Shown in pieces: positions 48,081 to 56,060 of a stretch of 64,000 nt of DNA. The stretch comes from Hylemonella sp. (GTDB taxonomy: Bacteria > Pseudomonadota > Gammaproteobacteria > Burkholderiales > Burkholderiaceae_C), in contig NZ_JAPZSV010000001.1 in assembly GCF_027532185.1 (NCBI RefSeq), positions 124,001 through 188,000 of the forward strand, given 5' to 3'. Below the pieces are notes generated by a model. That model worked only from the letters and a program-made list of their open reading frames with translations, ran no database searches and had not been told where the DNA came from. The translations under genes and the position numbers were made by a program. Each line of letters begins with the position of its first letter. Position 1 is the first letter of the stretch.

Positions 48081-48509
48081 TCAGCCCAGATGCGCTGGAG
48101 GACGCAGCAAGGGCTGACGGACGATCTGCGGCAATGCGGGCTGCGGTCTCTGCTCCGGCAGGCCGTGCAGCAGGGCAAGCCACGGTCCGGGGCAGGACGG
48201 GACGTCCTGATCGGCAATCTCGTTGAGCACCTGGTCGTGCGTCGGCGCGCTGACCAGCAGCGGCTTGAGGCAGATCGGCGCCTGCGCCGTGATCTGCGCC
48301 GTGCTGGCGGCAGGCTCAAAGGCAGCGCCCTGAGCGAGGGCGCCGGCGCGGGGCATGAAATACGTCAGCTCGCTATGCCCTGCAGGCATGACCGGGCGTG
48401 CCCAGGACCAGGACAGCACCCCCGTGGCCAGCAAGACCAATACCAGCCACCCATGCAAACCGGGCCACATTGAAGCGGTGGACTGCGGAACAGAAGCGGG
48501 GCGGCGCAT
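48081..48509 (-). CDS. Hypothetical protein upstream of the metal-efflux operon
   Basis: A 142-aa open frame from ATG 48509 ending 85 bp before czcC-type start. It has one hydrophobic segment (GLHGWLVLVLLATGVLSWSW, ~17-37), then a small domain with two cysteines (APICLKPLLVSAP and DVPSCPGPW). Small exported or membrane proteins such as CzcI often sit here in metal operons, but I see no sequence match. No strong ribosome site. It may be real or a chance frame. Confidence 0.4.
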   Translation of the reverse strand: MRRPASVPQSTASMWPGLHGWLVLVLLATGVLSWSWARPVMPAGHSELTYFMPRAGALAQGAAFEPAASTAQITAQAPICLKPLLVSAPTHDQVLNEIADQDVPSCPGPWLALLHGLPEQRPQPALPQIVRQPLLRPPAHLG

Positions 48510-48640
48510 GGTCTTGTGTTTGGGAGCGAGGTTCGAAATCAGAATCGCAAGAATTAGGCCACATCAGTGTTTCCCCTAGGTAAAGCGGGGACTCAAACGA
48601 CGGGGCCAGGCGGTACACCCGGGAGAGCGAGAACAGGCGC

Positions 48641-49351
48641 TCAGACGCCCAGGTACCGATGCCAGAGTCCGGGATCGGCCGCAAGTTCCCCGGACCGGCC
48701 GGACCAGACCACACGCCCGCGTTCGATCACGGTGTGGCTGTCGGCCAGGCGGATCAGGCGCTGCACGTACTTGTCGATCACCAGGATGCTCTGGCCCTGG
48801 GCGCGCAGCTGGTCCAGGCAGGCCCAGATCTGCTCGCGGACCAGCGGAGCCAGCCCTTCGGTAGCCTCGTCGAGGATCAGCAGCTCGGGATTGGTCATGA
48901 GCGCGCGGCCGATGGCCAGCATCTGCTGCTCGCCACCCGAGAGCTGGTTGCCCAGATTGCGGCGGCGCGCGGCCAGCGCGGGGAAGAGTGCGTAGACGCG
49001 GTCGAGCGTCCAGGGCTCGGCCCGGGCGCGCCGGTTGGCGGCGAAGGCGCGCAGGTTCTCCTCGACCGTGAGGTTGGGGAAGATCTGCCGACCCTCGGGC
49101 ACCAGGGCCAGGCCCATGCGCGCGATGCGATCGGGCGCGAGGCCGTCGATGCGCTCGCCCAGGAAACGCACTTCGCCGGTGCGCGGCGGCGTGAGTCCAA
49201 GGACGGAGCGCACCGTCGTGGTCTTGCCCATGCCGTTGCGCCCCAGCAGCGTGGCCACGCCACCGGCCGCCACGCTGAAGCTGATGCCGAACAGCACCTG
49301 GCTGGCGCCATAGGCGGTCTGCAGGTCGCGGACTTCCAGCAAGGCGCTCAT
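48641..49351 (-). CDS. livF: Branched-chain-amino-acid-type ABC transporter ATP-binding protein (LivF)
   Basis: A 236-aa ATPase from ATG 49351. Walker A GRNGMGKTT, signature LSGGEQQM, Walker B LLILDEATEGLAP. The switch region reads ILVIDKYVQRL rather than the more usual LVEQN, a variant also remembered from liv-like importers. Its start overlaps the end of the unknown membrane protein gene by 4 bases. The longer open frame upstream is that neighbour out of phase. Confidence 0.94.
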   Translation of the reverse strand: MSALLEVRDLQTAYGASQVLFGISFSVAAGGVATLLGRNGMGKTTTVRSVLGLTPPRTGEVRFLGERIDGLAPDRIARMGLALVPEGRQIFPNLTVEENLRAFAANRRARAEPWTLDRVYALFPALAARRRNLGNQLSGGEQQMLAIGRALMTNPELLILDEATEGLAPLVREQIWACLDQLRAQGQSILVIDKYVQRLIRLADSHTVIERGRVVWSGRSGELAADPGLWHRYLGV

Positions 49352-49926
49352 GCCTGGCGCTCCCGACGTCCCATGGCGCGCCGCTCCAGCACCAGCACGA
49401 CCAGCGTGAGCAGCAGGATGATGCCGCCATGCCACTCCAGGCTGCGCTGGGCGCCCTGCAGGGTCTGCGCATAGGCGGTCTTGAATTCCTCGTAGACCCG
49501 GTGCACGGGGCCGCAATGCAACTCCCAAATGCGGAAGCGCTCTTCACCGCGCACCCAGCGCACGGGCACGCCCAGCACATAGCCCATGCAACCGCCCAGG
49601 CTATCCCATTCGCCGTCCTGCAGAGGCGTATGGGTCGGCGCGAACAGGGCCGCCGACACCGGAAACTCCATGCCGCGCTGCGTGTCGTCCGCCAGGCGCA
49701 CCTGCAGATGGGGCACGCGGTCCCGCACCTGCAGCACCTCGATGGGCAGTTGCACCAGCTGCGCCGCTTCGGGTGCGGGGTTCATGTAGTCCACGAGATA
49801 GAGATAGCCCAGGTGCAGCTGCAGACTCAGGCCGACCAGCAGCGTCCAGAGCTGGAAATGCCGCCAGGCCCGCAACGGGCGGCGGATGGCAGGGCGGGCC
49901 ATGGGGGTCGGCGCCACGGTTGGCAT
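49348..49926 (-). CDS. Unknown two-helix membrane protein inside the liv-type operon
   Basis: A 192-aa protein with one membrane helix at ~27-47 (LWTLLVGLSLQLHLGYLYL) and one near the C-terminus (~163-182, GGIILLLTLVVLVLERRA), enclosing a ~115-residue periplasmic domain with two cysteines (GGCMGYVLGV and ELHCGPVH). It starts in the stop of livG (TGATG) and overlaps livF by 4 bases, so it is coupled on both sides. It is not a known HAAT importer component. It may assist or modulate the transporter. Confidence 0.82.
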   Translation of the reverse strand: MPTVAPTPMARPAIRRPLRAWRHFQLWTLLVGLSLQLHLGYLYLVDYMNPAPEAAQLVQLPIEVLQVRDRVPHLQVRLADDTQRGMEFPVSAALFAPTHTPLQDGEWDSLGGCMGYVLGVPVRWVRGEERFRIWELHCGPVHRVYEEFKTAYAQTLQGAQRSLEWHGGIILLLTLVVLVLERRAMGRRERQA

Positions 49927-50687
49927 CAGGCGCCCTCCTCCAGCTCATCGCCCAGGTAGGCCCGCTTCACCTCGGCATCGGCGCGGATGGCGTCGGGGGC
50001 TGCGCTGGCCATGATGCGCCCGCTGACCAGCACCGAGATGGTGTCGGCCAGGCGGAAGACGGCGTCCATGTCGTGTTCGACCAGCAGCAACGTGTACTCG
50101 CCGCGCAGGCTCTGCAGCAAGGCCACCATGCGTTCGGATTCCTCGGGCCCCATGCCGGCCATGGGCTCGTCGAGCAGCAACAAGCGGGCGCCCGTGGCCA
50201 GGGCGATACCGACTTCGAGCTGGCGCTGCTCGCCGTGCGAGAGCGCACCCGCCAGCTGGGCGCTGCGCTCGCCCAGGCCCACGCGCGTGAGCACCCCGGC
50301 CGCGGCCGTGTAGCGCTGCACCTCGGCGCGCGCCCCCGACCAGAAGCGCAGGCTGGAGCCGGTGCGCGCCTGCAGCGCCAGGGCCACGTTGTCGAGCACC
50401 GAGAGGCGCGGGAAGATGCTGGTGATCTGGTACGAACGCGCCAGACCGCGGTGCACACGCTCGTGCATGGACAGGGCCGTGATGTCCTGGCCGTCGAAGA
50501 CGATGCGCCCGGCATCGGGCGCGAGCGCACCCGAGAGCTGCTGGATCAGCGTAGTCTTGCCCGCGCCGTTGGGGCCGATCAGCGCATGGATCTCGCCCGC
50601 GCGCACAGCCAGGTCCACCCCGTCCGTCGCGACGAGACCACCGTAGCGTTTCACGAGCCCCTGAACTTCAAGCAGCGCCTGTGTCAT
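49926..50687 (-). CDS. livG: Branched-chain-amino-acid-type ABC transporter ATP-binding protein (LivG)
   Basis: A 253-aa ATPase from ATG 50687. Walker A GPNGAGKTT, signature LSHGEQRQLE, Walker B LLLLDEPMAGMGPEE and the switch His in LLVEHDMDAV identify the LivG type. It overlaps livM by 4 bases. The longer open frame upstream is livM out of phase. Confidence 0.95.
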   Translation of the reverse strand: MTQALLEVQGLVKRYGGLVATDGVDLAVRAGEIHALIGPNGAGKTTLIQQLSGALAPDAGRIVFDGQDITALSMHERVHRGLARSYQITSIFPRLSVLDNVALALQARTGSSLRFWSGARAEVQRYTAAAGVLTRVGLGERSAQLAGALSHGEQRQLEVGIALATGARLLLLDEPMAGMGPEESERMVALLQSLRGEYTLLLVEHDMDAVFRLADTISVLVSGRIMASAAPDAIRADAEVKRAYLGDELEEGA

Positions 50688-51667
50688 GCCCGCTCCTTGC
50701 GCCGGAAGAGGCTCATGAGGCCGTTGGGCGCCAGCAGGACCACGGCCAGCAGCGCCGCCCCCAGCGCGAACTGCCAGTAGATGGTGTGGTGGCTCAGCAC
50801 TTCTTCCAGCAGCAGGAAGACCACGGCGCCGATCACGCCGCCCCAGAGATGGCCCACGCCACCGAGGATGACCATGACCATGAGTAGGCCCGACTGGCTC
50901 CACTGCATCATGGACGGGCTCACGAAATTGCTCAGGCTGGCCAGCAGTGCCCCCGCCAGGCCGGCGATGGCCCCCGCGATCACAAAGGCCACGAGGCGGT
51001 GGCCATAGACCGCAAAGCCCACGGCCTCCATGCGCTGCTCGTTCTCGCGCATGGCCTGCAGGGCATGGCCGAAGCGCGCGTTGAGCAGGCGCCAGATGAA
51101 GAGCAGGGCCAGGGTGCACAGGGCCAGCGTGGTCCAGTAGAAGGTGCGCTGGTGCGCGAGGTCCAGGCCGAAGCCCAGCGTGGCGCGGGCCGTGAGCGTG
51201 AGGCCGTCATCCCCGCCCCAGGCCTTGCCCGAGACGGCCAGGTAATAGAGCATCTGCGCGAAGGCCAGCGTGATCATGATGAAGTAGACGCCGCGTGTGC
51301 GCAGGCTGATGGCGCCGATGAGGGCCGCAAACAGCGCGGCCACCCCCATGGCCAGCGGCCAGACGATCCAGGCCGAGGTGAGGCCGGACTGCAGCAGCAG
51401 GCCCGCGGTGTAGGCCCCCACGCCGATGAAGGCCGCGTGGCCGAAGCTGACCATGCCGCCGAAACCGAGGATGAGGTTGAGGCTGGTGGCCGCCAGCGCG
51501 AAGATCAGGACGCGCGCGGCCAGGCCCAGGTAGAAGTCGCCCCCGATCAGCGGGGTGATGAAGGGCAGCGCCAGCAAGAGCACGAAGAGCGGGAGCGCCC
51601 AGCGCCAGCCCAGCGCGTGATCGAGCAGGCCGCGCGGCGGCGCCACGGGGACGGACGGTTCAGCCAT
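50684..51667 (-). CDS. livM: Branched-chain-amino-acid-type ABC permease (LivM)
   Basis: A 327-aa inner-membrane permease with about ten helices, from ATG 51667. Family segments are LNLILGFGGMVSFGHAAFIG, YTAGLLLQSG and LLASLSNFVSPSMMQWSQSG. The C-terminus is basic (LFRRKERA). It overlaps livH by 8 bases and livG by 4, indicating tight coupling. Confidence 0.95.
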   Translation of the reverse strand: MAEPSVPVAPPRGLLDHALGWRWALPLFVLLLALPFITPLIGGDFYLGLAARVLIFALAATSLNLILGFGGMVSFGHAAFIGVGAYTAGLLLQSGLTSAWIVWPLAMGVAALFAALIGAISLRTRGVYFIMITLAFAQMLYYLAVSGKAWGGDDGLTLTARATLGFGLDLAHQRTFYWTTLALCTLALLFIWRLLNARFGHALQAMRENEQRMEAVGFAVYGHRLVAFVIAGAIAGLAGALLASLSNFVSPSMMQWSQSGLLMVMVILGGVGHLWGGVIGAVVFLLLEEVLSHHTIYWQFALGAALLAVVLLAPNGLMSLFRRKERA

Positions 51668-52580
51668 GGGCGGGGAAAAGGCCACGCGGCTTGAAGAACA
51701 GCACCGCGGCCATGAGCACATAGATCAGGATGGAGGCCAGGGCGGGACCCGCGTTGTCCGCCGCCGAAGGGCCGAGCACGGCCCCAAGCGCCAACGGAAT
51801 CAGCGTGCGGCCCGCCGTGTCGACCACACCGACGATGAGCGCCCCCAGCAGGGCCCCGCGCACCGAGCCGATGCCGCCGATCACGATGACGACGAAAGCC
51901 AGTATCAGGATGCTCTCGCCCATGCCCACCTGCACCGATAGCAGCGGCCCCAACATGCCGCCGGCCACGCCACACAGCGCAGCCCCCAGGCCGAAGAGCG
52001 CGGTGAACAGCGTACGCACCGGCACGCCCATGGCCAGGGCCATCTCGCGATTGGAGGCGCCCGCACGCAGCTGCATGCCGATGCAGGTGCGCGTGATCAG
52101 GGCCCACAGGCCCACTGCTACGAGCAGGCCGACGCCGATGATGAGCAGGCGGTAGGCCGGGTAGTAGAAGCCGGGCAGCAGTTCCACCGGCCCCGCCAGC
52201 GCATCGGGCGCGCTGAGCATCACGGGCTGCGAGCCCCAGACCCAGCGCACGGCCTCGTTGCACATGAGCAGGATGGCGAAGGTGCCCAGCACCTGCGAGA
52301 GGTGATCGCGCGTGTAGAGCCGGCGCAGCACGGTCAGCTCCAGCAGCACGCCGAAGACGGCCGCGCCCACTACGCCGGCCCCCAGCCCGATCCAGAAGGA
52401 ACCGCTGGCCGCCGTGGCCGCGGCCACGAGGTAGGCGCCCACCATGTAGAGCGAACCATGGGCCAGGTTGATCATGTCCATGATGCCGAAGACCAGCGTG
52501 AGGCCGGCCGCCAGCAGAAAGAGCATGAGCCCGAACTGCAGGCCGTTCAAGGCCTGCTCCAGGACGAGGATGCCGGTCAT
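51660..52580 (-). CDS. livH: Branched-chain-amino-acid-type ABC permease (LivH)
   Basis: A 306-aa permease with about eight helices. ALNGLQFGLMLFLLAAGLTL, FGIMDMINLAHGSLYMVGAY and FVVIVIGGIGSVRGALLGAL are the classic LivH blocks. It follows the solute-binding protein gene by 27 bp with no terminator between them. Confidence 0.95.
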   Translation of the reverse strand: MTGILVLEQALNGLQFGLMLFLLAAGLTLVFGIMDMINLAHGSLYMVGAYLVAAATAASGSFWIGLGAGVVGAAVFGVLLELTVLRRLYTRDHLSQVLGTFAILLMCNEAVRWVWGSQPVMLSAPDALAGPVELLPGFYYPAYRLLIIGVGLLVAVGLWALITRTCIGMQLRAGASNREMALAMGVPVRTLFTALFGLGAALCGVAGGMLGPLLSVQVGMGESILILAFVVIVIGGIGSVRGALLGALIVGVVDTAGRTLIPLALGAVLGPSAADNAGPALASILIYVLMAAVLFFKPRGLFPAHG

Positions 52581-52607
52581 CGACGCAGGATCACCTCAGC
52601 GGCGCGC

Positions 52608-53810
52608 TCAGAGCGCGGGCATCTTGCACTGGGCCGCGTAGGCATCGGCGTGGTTCTTGAAGATGGTGCCCAGGGTGCGATTGGTCACGCGACCCTTGCT
52701 GTCCTGCGTGATGACGCGCAGGTAATAGTCCTGGATCGGGAACTGGTTGCTGTTGAACTTGAAGCTGCCGCGCACCGACTCAAACTTGGCCGCCTTGAGC
52801 GCCTGGTGCACCGCGGCCTTGTCCTCGAGCTTGCCTTTGGTATCGCGCACGGCGGCGGCGATCAGCTGCGCGGCATCGTAGCCCTGGGACGCATAGAGCG
52901 TGGGCAGGCGGCCGTATTCCTTCTCAAAGGCGGCGACAAACTTCTTGTTGGCCACGTTGTCCAGGTCGTGCGCCCACTGCGAACTGTTGAACATGCCCAG
53001 CATGGGATTGCCCACGGCCTTGATCACGTCCTCGTCGCCCGAGAAGCCGGGGCCGAAGAGCGTCATGTCCTTGGACAGGCCGGCACCGACGAACTGCTTG
53101 ATGAAGTTGATGCCCAGGCCGCCGGGCAGGAAGATGTAGACCGCGTCCGGCTTGGCGGCGCGCAGCTTGGACAGCTCGGCGCCATAGTCCAGCAGGTTCA
53201 GCGGGGTGTAGCTCTCGGAGACGATCTCGCCGCCCTTGTAGAAACGCTTGAAACCGGCCAGCGCGTCCTTGCCTGCCGGGTAGTTCGGGGCGATCAGGGC
53301 CACGCGCTTGAAGCCCTTGTCGGCCACGGTCTTGCCCACGGCCTCGTGCTGGTTGTCGTTCTGGTACGAAGCGCTGAAGAAATAGGGGTTGCACTGCTCG
53401 CCGGCCAGCTGCGAGGGGCCGGCGTTGGCACTGATGTAGAAGGTCTTGGCGGCGAAGGTGGGCGCACCCACGGCCAGCATGACGTTGGAGAACACGATGC
53501 CCGTCATAAAGTTCACCTGGTCGCGCTTGACCAGCCGGTCGGCCGTCTGGCGGCCCACATCCGGGCTGGCCTGGTCGTCGGCCACGATGACCTCGGCCGG
53601 CAGGCCGCCGAGCTTGCCGCCATTGAGCTTGACCGCGAGCTGGAAGCCGTCGCGGATGTCCACGCCCAGGCCGGCACCGGGGCCGGAGAGCGTGGACAGC
53701 AGGCCGATCTTGACGCTGTCGGCCGCCAGGGCCGGGGTGGCGAGCACGAGGGCAGCGGCGGCCGCGCAGACGGTGCGGCTCAGCAGGGCAAAGGGCATGG
53801 CAGCTTTCAT
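52608..53810 (-). CDS. LivK-type ABC transporter substrate-binding protein
   Basis: A 400-aa periplasmic binding protein of type I fold, starting at ATG 53810 with signal peptide ending ALA-ADS. The mature part begins VKIGLLSTLSGPGAGLGVDI and includes GGLPAEVIVADDQASPDVG, where a conserved Asp/Gln pair supports the ligand. Length and pattern fit the group that binds branched-chain amino acids, aromatic acids or amides; no catabolic neighbour shows which. First gene of the operon SBP-livH-livM-livG-unknown-livF. Confidence 0.94.
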   Translation of the reverse strand: MKAAMPFALLSRTVCAAAAALVLATPALAADSVKIGLLSTLSGPGAGLGVDIRDGFQLAVKLNGGKLGGLPAEVIVADDQASPDVGRQTADRLVKRDQVNFMTGIVFSNVMLAVGAPTFAAKTFYISANAGPSQLAGEQCNPYFFSASYQNDNQHEAVGKTVADKGFKRVALIAPNYPAGKDALAGFKRFYKGGEIVSESYTPLNLLDYGAELSKLRAAKPDAVYIFLPGGLGINFIKQFVGAGLSKDMTLFGPGFSGDEDVIKAVGNPMLGMFNSSQWAHDLDNVANKKFVAAFEKEYGRLPTLYASQGYDAAQLIAAAVRDTKGKLEDKAAVHQALKAAKFESVRGSFKFNSNQFPIQDYYLRVITQDSKGRVTNRTLGTIFKNHADAYAAQCKMPAL

Positions 53811-53885
53811 GGTTTTTTCCTGGAGGGGGTTGGGATAACGCAGAGGCTGCCAGAATGATAGCGTTCATCTCAGCCCTCCTTGACC

Positions 53886-54596
53886 ATGCAAACCCGACGC
53901 CGCCAACTCTCTCTCGCCCTGCTGGGCCTGCCGCTGGCAGGCTGTGCCTACCGCCCCCTCCCCGATCTGCGTACCGAACCGGCCGACGCCCCGGCCCAGA
54001 TACCGCCCTGGCGGACCCCCGCGGTGGGGCAGCGCTGGACCTACCGCAAGTACAACGGCTACAACGGCGAGCTGCTGGCGACCGAAGAGCATGAGCTGGT
54101 GGCCGTCGATCCGCTGCTGCGCATCCGGCAGCGCAACACCACCACCTCTGCCGCGCTGGAAGAGGTGCAACTGGCCGGGGGCCGGCTGGTGCAGCGCGAC
54201 CCCGCCTGGGACTTCGTGCAGAACTACGCGCCCGCCCTGCCGCTCTGGCCCGCCGAGCTCACGCCGGGGGCCACCCACGTGTTCTGGGGCAAGTACAACA
54301 TCGACGGCTTCAGTTACCTCAACTGGGTCAACCAGCACTCACGGGTGCGGGGATGGGAATACGTGCAGGTTCCGCAAGGGCGGATGCTGGCCTTGCGGGT
54401 CGAGCATTTCGTCCGGCTCCAGCACCACGACTTCTCACGGACCGAGACCACGCGACGCGACACCCTCTGGCTGGCGCCCGAGATCGGGCGCTGGGTTGCG
54501 CGCGAGACCACCGGTGAGTACTTCGTCGGCGGCGGCAAAGGAGGCTTCCGCGGCCGGGAAGCCCACCACCGCTGGGAACTGGCGTCCTGGACCTGA
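53886..54596 (+). CDS. Lipoprotein of unknown function
   Basis: A 236-aa protein from ATG 53886 with a lipoprotein signal: basic MQTRRRQ, hydrophobic LSLALLGLPLA and lipobox LAGC (Cys19). The rest is beta-rich, with VGQRWTYRKYNGYNGELLAT, several Trp residues, and a late DTLWLAPEIGRWVARETTGE. It looks like a stand-alone envelope lipoprotein; no family recognised. It is divergent from the solute-binding protein gene and precedes the tRNA gene. Confidence 0.78.
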   Translation: MQTRRRQLSLALLGLPLAGCAYRPLPDLRTEPADAPAQIPPWRTPAVGQRWTYRKYNGYNGELLATEEHELVAVDPLLRIRQRNTTTSAALEEVQLAGGRLVQRDPAWDFVQNYAPALPLWPAELTPGATHVFWGKYNIDGFSYLNWVNQHSRVRGWEYVQVPQGRMLALRVEHFVRLQHHDFSRTETTRRDTLWLAPEIGRWVARETTGEYFVGGGKGGFRGREAHHRWELASWT

Positions 54597-54603
54597 GTTG
54601 CGC

Positions 54604-54633
54604 TTGGACGCGCGCGCATCGGCTTGCTAGAAT
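54604..54633 (+). promoter_or_regulatory. Sigma-70 promoter of tRNA-Ala
   Basis: TTGGAC (54604-54609) and TAGAAT (54628-54633) with 18 bp between them; transcription would start near 54640, just before the tRNA. Confidence 0.6.
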
Positions 54634-54645
54634 TTCGCCACGCGT

Positions 54646-54721
<76 letters not shown>

Positions 54722-54730
54722 CTTTCAATA

Positions 54731-54758
54731 ACGCGCCCGCCGGGGCGCGTTTTATTTT
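54731..54758 (+). terminator. Rho-independent terminator after tRNA-Ala
   Basis: ACGCGCCC pairs with GGGCGCGT (loop of 4), followed by TTTATTTT. It ends the tRNA transcript 9 bp after the CCA end. Confidence 0.92.
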
Positions 54759-54849
54759 GCAACAGAGTGGTCCGGGCCCGGTCATCCCACCCACCCGCCG
54801 GCTCCTACGCCCGGTAAGATGGCAAGGCAACCCTTATCCAAGGACCGAC

Positions 54850-55278
54850 ATGGCCAATATTGCAAGCCTCCTCAAATCAGAAATCTCCCGCATCGCCCGC
54901 AAAGAGATCCGCGCCGAAACCCAGGCCCTGAAGAAGGCCTCCGCCCAGTACCGCAGCGACATTGCAACCCTCAAGCGCCGCCTGTCCGAACAGGATCGGC
55001 TGATCGCCCGGCTGAAGAAATCCAAACCGGCCGCCGCCGCGACCGAGACCGGTGAAGAGGCGCCGCAACGGCGCTTTCGCGCCGACGGCTTTGCGAGCCT
55101 GCGCAAGAAGCTGGGCCTGTCGGCCGCAGACATGGGCAAGCTGCTGGGCGTTTCACTGCAGACGATCTACCACTGGGAAAAGGGCCAGTCCAAGCCCCGG
55201 GCCAGTCAGCTGCAGGGCATTGCCGAGGTGCGCAAGCTCGGCAAGCGTGGCGCAGCCGCCCGCCTGGCCGAAGCCTGA
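54850..55278 (+). CDS. Small DNA-binding protein: basic coiled coil plus XRE-type helix-turn-helix
   Basis: A 142-aa protein from ATG 54850. Residues ~5-60 are helical and rich in Lys/Arg (SEISRIARKEIRAETQALKK, RRLSEQDRLIARLKK), a likely coiled coil. Residues ~80-120 form a Cro/CI-type HTH (SLRKKLGLSAADMGKLLGVS, then QTIYHWEKGQSKPRASQLQG). It ends in a basic tail. It may regulate transcription or act as a nucleoid-type protein; target unknown. Confidence 0.85.
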   Translation: MANIASLLKSEISRIARKEIRAETQALKKASAQYRSDIATLKRRLSEQDRLIARLKKSKPAAAATETGEEAPQRRFRADGFASLRKKLGLSAADMGKLLGVSLQTIYHWEKGQSKPRASQLQGIAEVRKLGKRGAAARLAEA

Positions 55279-55322
55279 ACCCGCGGCACGGTCAGCCTGC
55301 GCCGGGTTTCAGATGACCGGTT

Positions 55323-55475
55323 TCAGATGAAATAGCAGGCCAGCCCCAGCAGGGCCAGCACCACCAGAACGAAAACCAGCTTGCGCAGGCCGGTGACAGG
55401 CGGGGACTGATGGGTCTGCGGCTGCAGTGCAGCGGGCCGCGTGAGCAGCCCGGGCATGGTGGTTTCGTGGTCCAT
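55323..55475 (-). CDS. Small single-pass membrane protein
   Basis: A 50-aa protein from ATG 55475, with AGAAAGAG about 9 bases upstream. A polar N-terminus (MDHETTMPGLLTRPAALQPQ) is followed by a C-terminal membrane helix (LVFVLVVLALLGLACYFI). Function unknown; it is divergent from the lipoprotein gene at 55548. Confidence 0.6.
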   Translation of the reverse strand: MDHETTMPGLLTRPAALQPQTHQSPPVTGLRKLVFVLVVLALLGLACYFI

Positions 55476-55547
55476 ACGACGTCTCTTTCTTCTGGAGTGC
55501 GTCGGGTCTCGCGCCCGTTGCGCTGGGTATTCTATGATGCCCATACC

Positions 55548-56009
55548 ATGCGAACCCGTGTCTCTACACCTGCGTTGCTGCTGAGCCTACCCCTGCTGCT
55601 TGGCGGTTGTGCCGCGCTCAACGACGCCACCATGCGCGCGCTGGCAACGCCAGCACCGGCACTGGCGGTGATCGGCGAGCGGGTGCTCACGGGCGAGGTG
55701 CTGCTCTACACCGACCGCAGCGCCACGCTGCAGCTTCAGAGCCAGGGCGAACCCGCCCTGAGCTGCATGGGCAGCATGCGTTACACCAGCAGCACCGGTG
55801 GCGTGGTGAACCTGCGCTGCAGCGATGGGCGTCAGGCACGTCTGGCATACACGGCCCTCGGTGAAACCAGTGGCCACGGCGCCGGCCGTGACGAGACACA
55901 CAGCGTCAGCCTCACCTATGGCCTGGCCCCCGAAGCCGCGCGCGCCTGGCTGATCGCACCACCGGGCAAGCGGCTGGTGCCGGACGGCGGCAGTCTGCGC
56001 CTGGAATGA
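55548..56009 (+). CDS. Lipoprotein of unknown function
   Basis: A 153-aa protein from ATG 55548, with lipobox LLGGC (Cys21) after a hydrophobic signal (TPALLLSLPLLLGG). The mature domain has ALAVIGERVLTGEVLLYTDR and two further cysteines in SCMGSMRYTSSTGG and NLRCSDGR, which may pair. TATGAT lies nine bases before the ATG. The gene converges on the RNA helicase gene. Confidence 0.75.
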   Translation: MRTRVSTPALLLSLPLLLGGCAALNDATMRALATPAPALAVIGERVLTGEVLLYTDRSATLQLQSQGEPALSCMGSMRYTSSTGGVVNLRCSDGRQARLAYTALGETSGHGAGRDETHSVSLTYGLAPEAARAWLIAPPGKRLVPDGGSLRLE

Positions 56010-56039
56010 AAAAACCCGCCGGCATGACTGCGGGCGGGT
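56009..56039 (-). terminator. Rho-independent terminator of the DEAD-box helicase gene
   Basis: ACCCGCC pairs with GGCGGGT (12-nt loop region), with six T on the minus strand. It lies 22 bp past the helicase stop and abuts the stop of the convergent lipoprotein gene. Confidence 0.85.
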
Positions 56040-56060
56040 CTCTCTGACGAACAGGATCAA

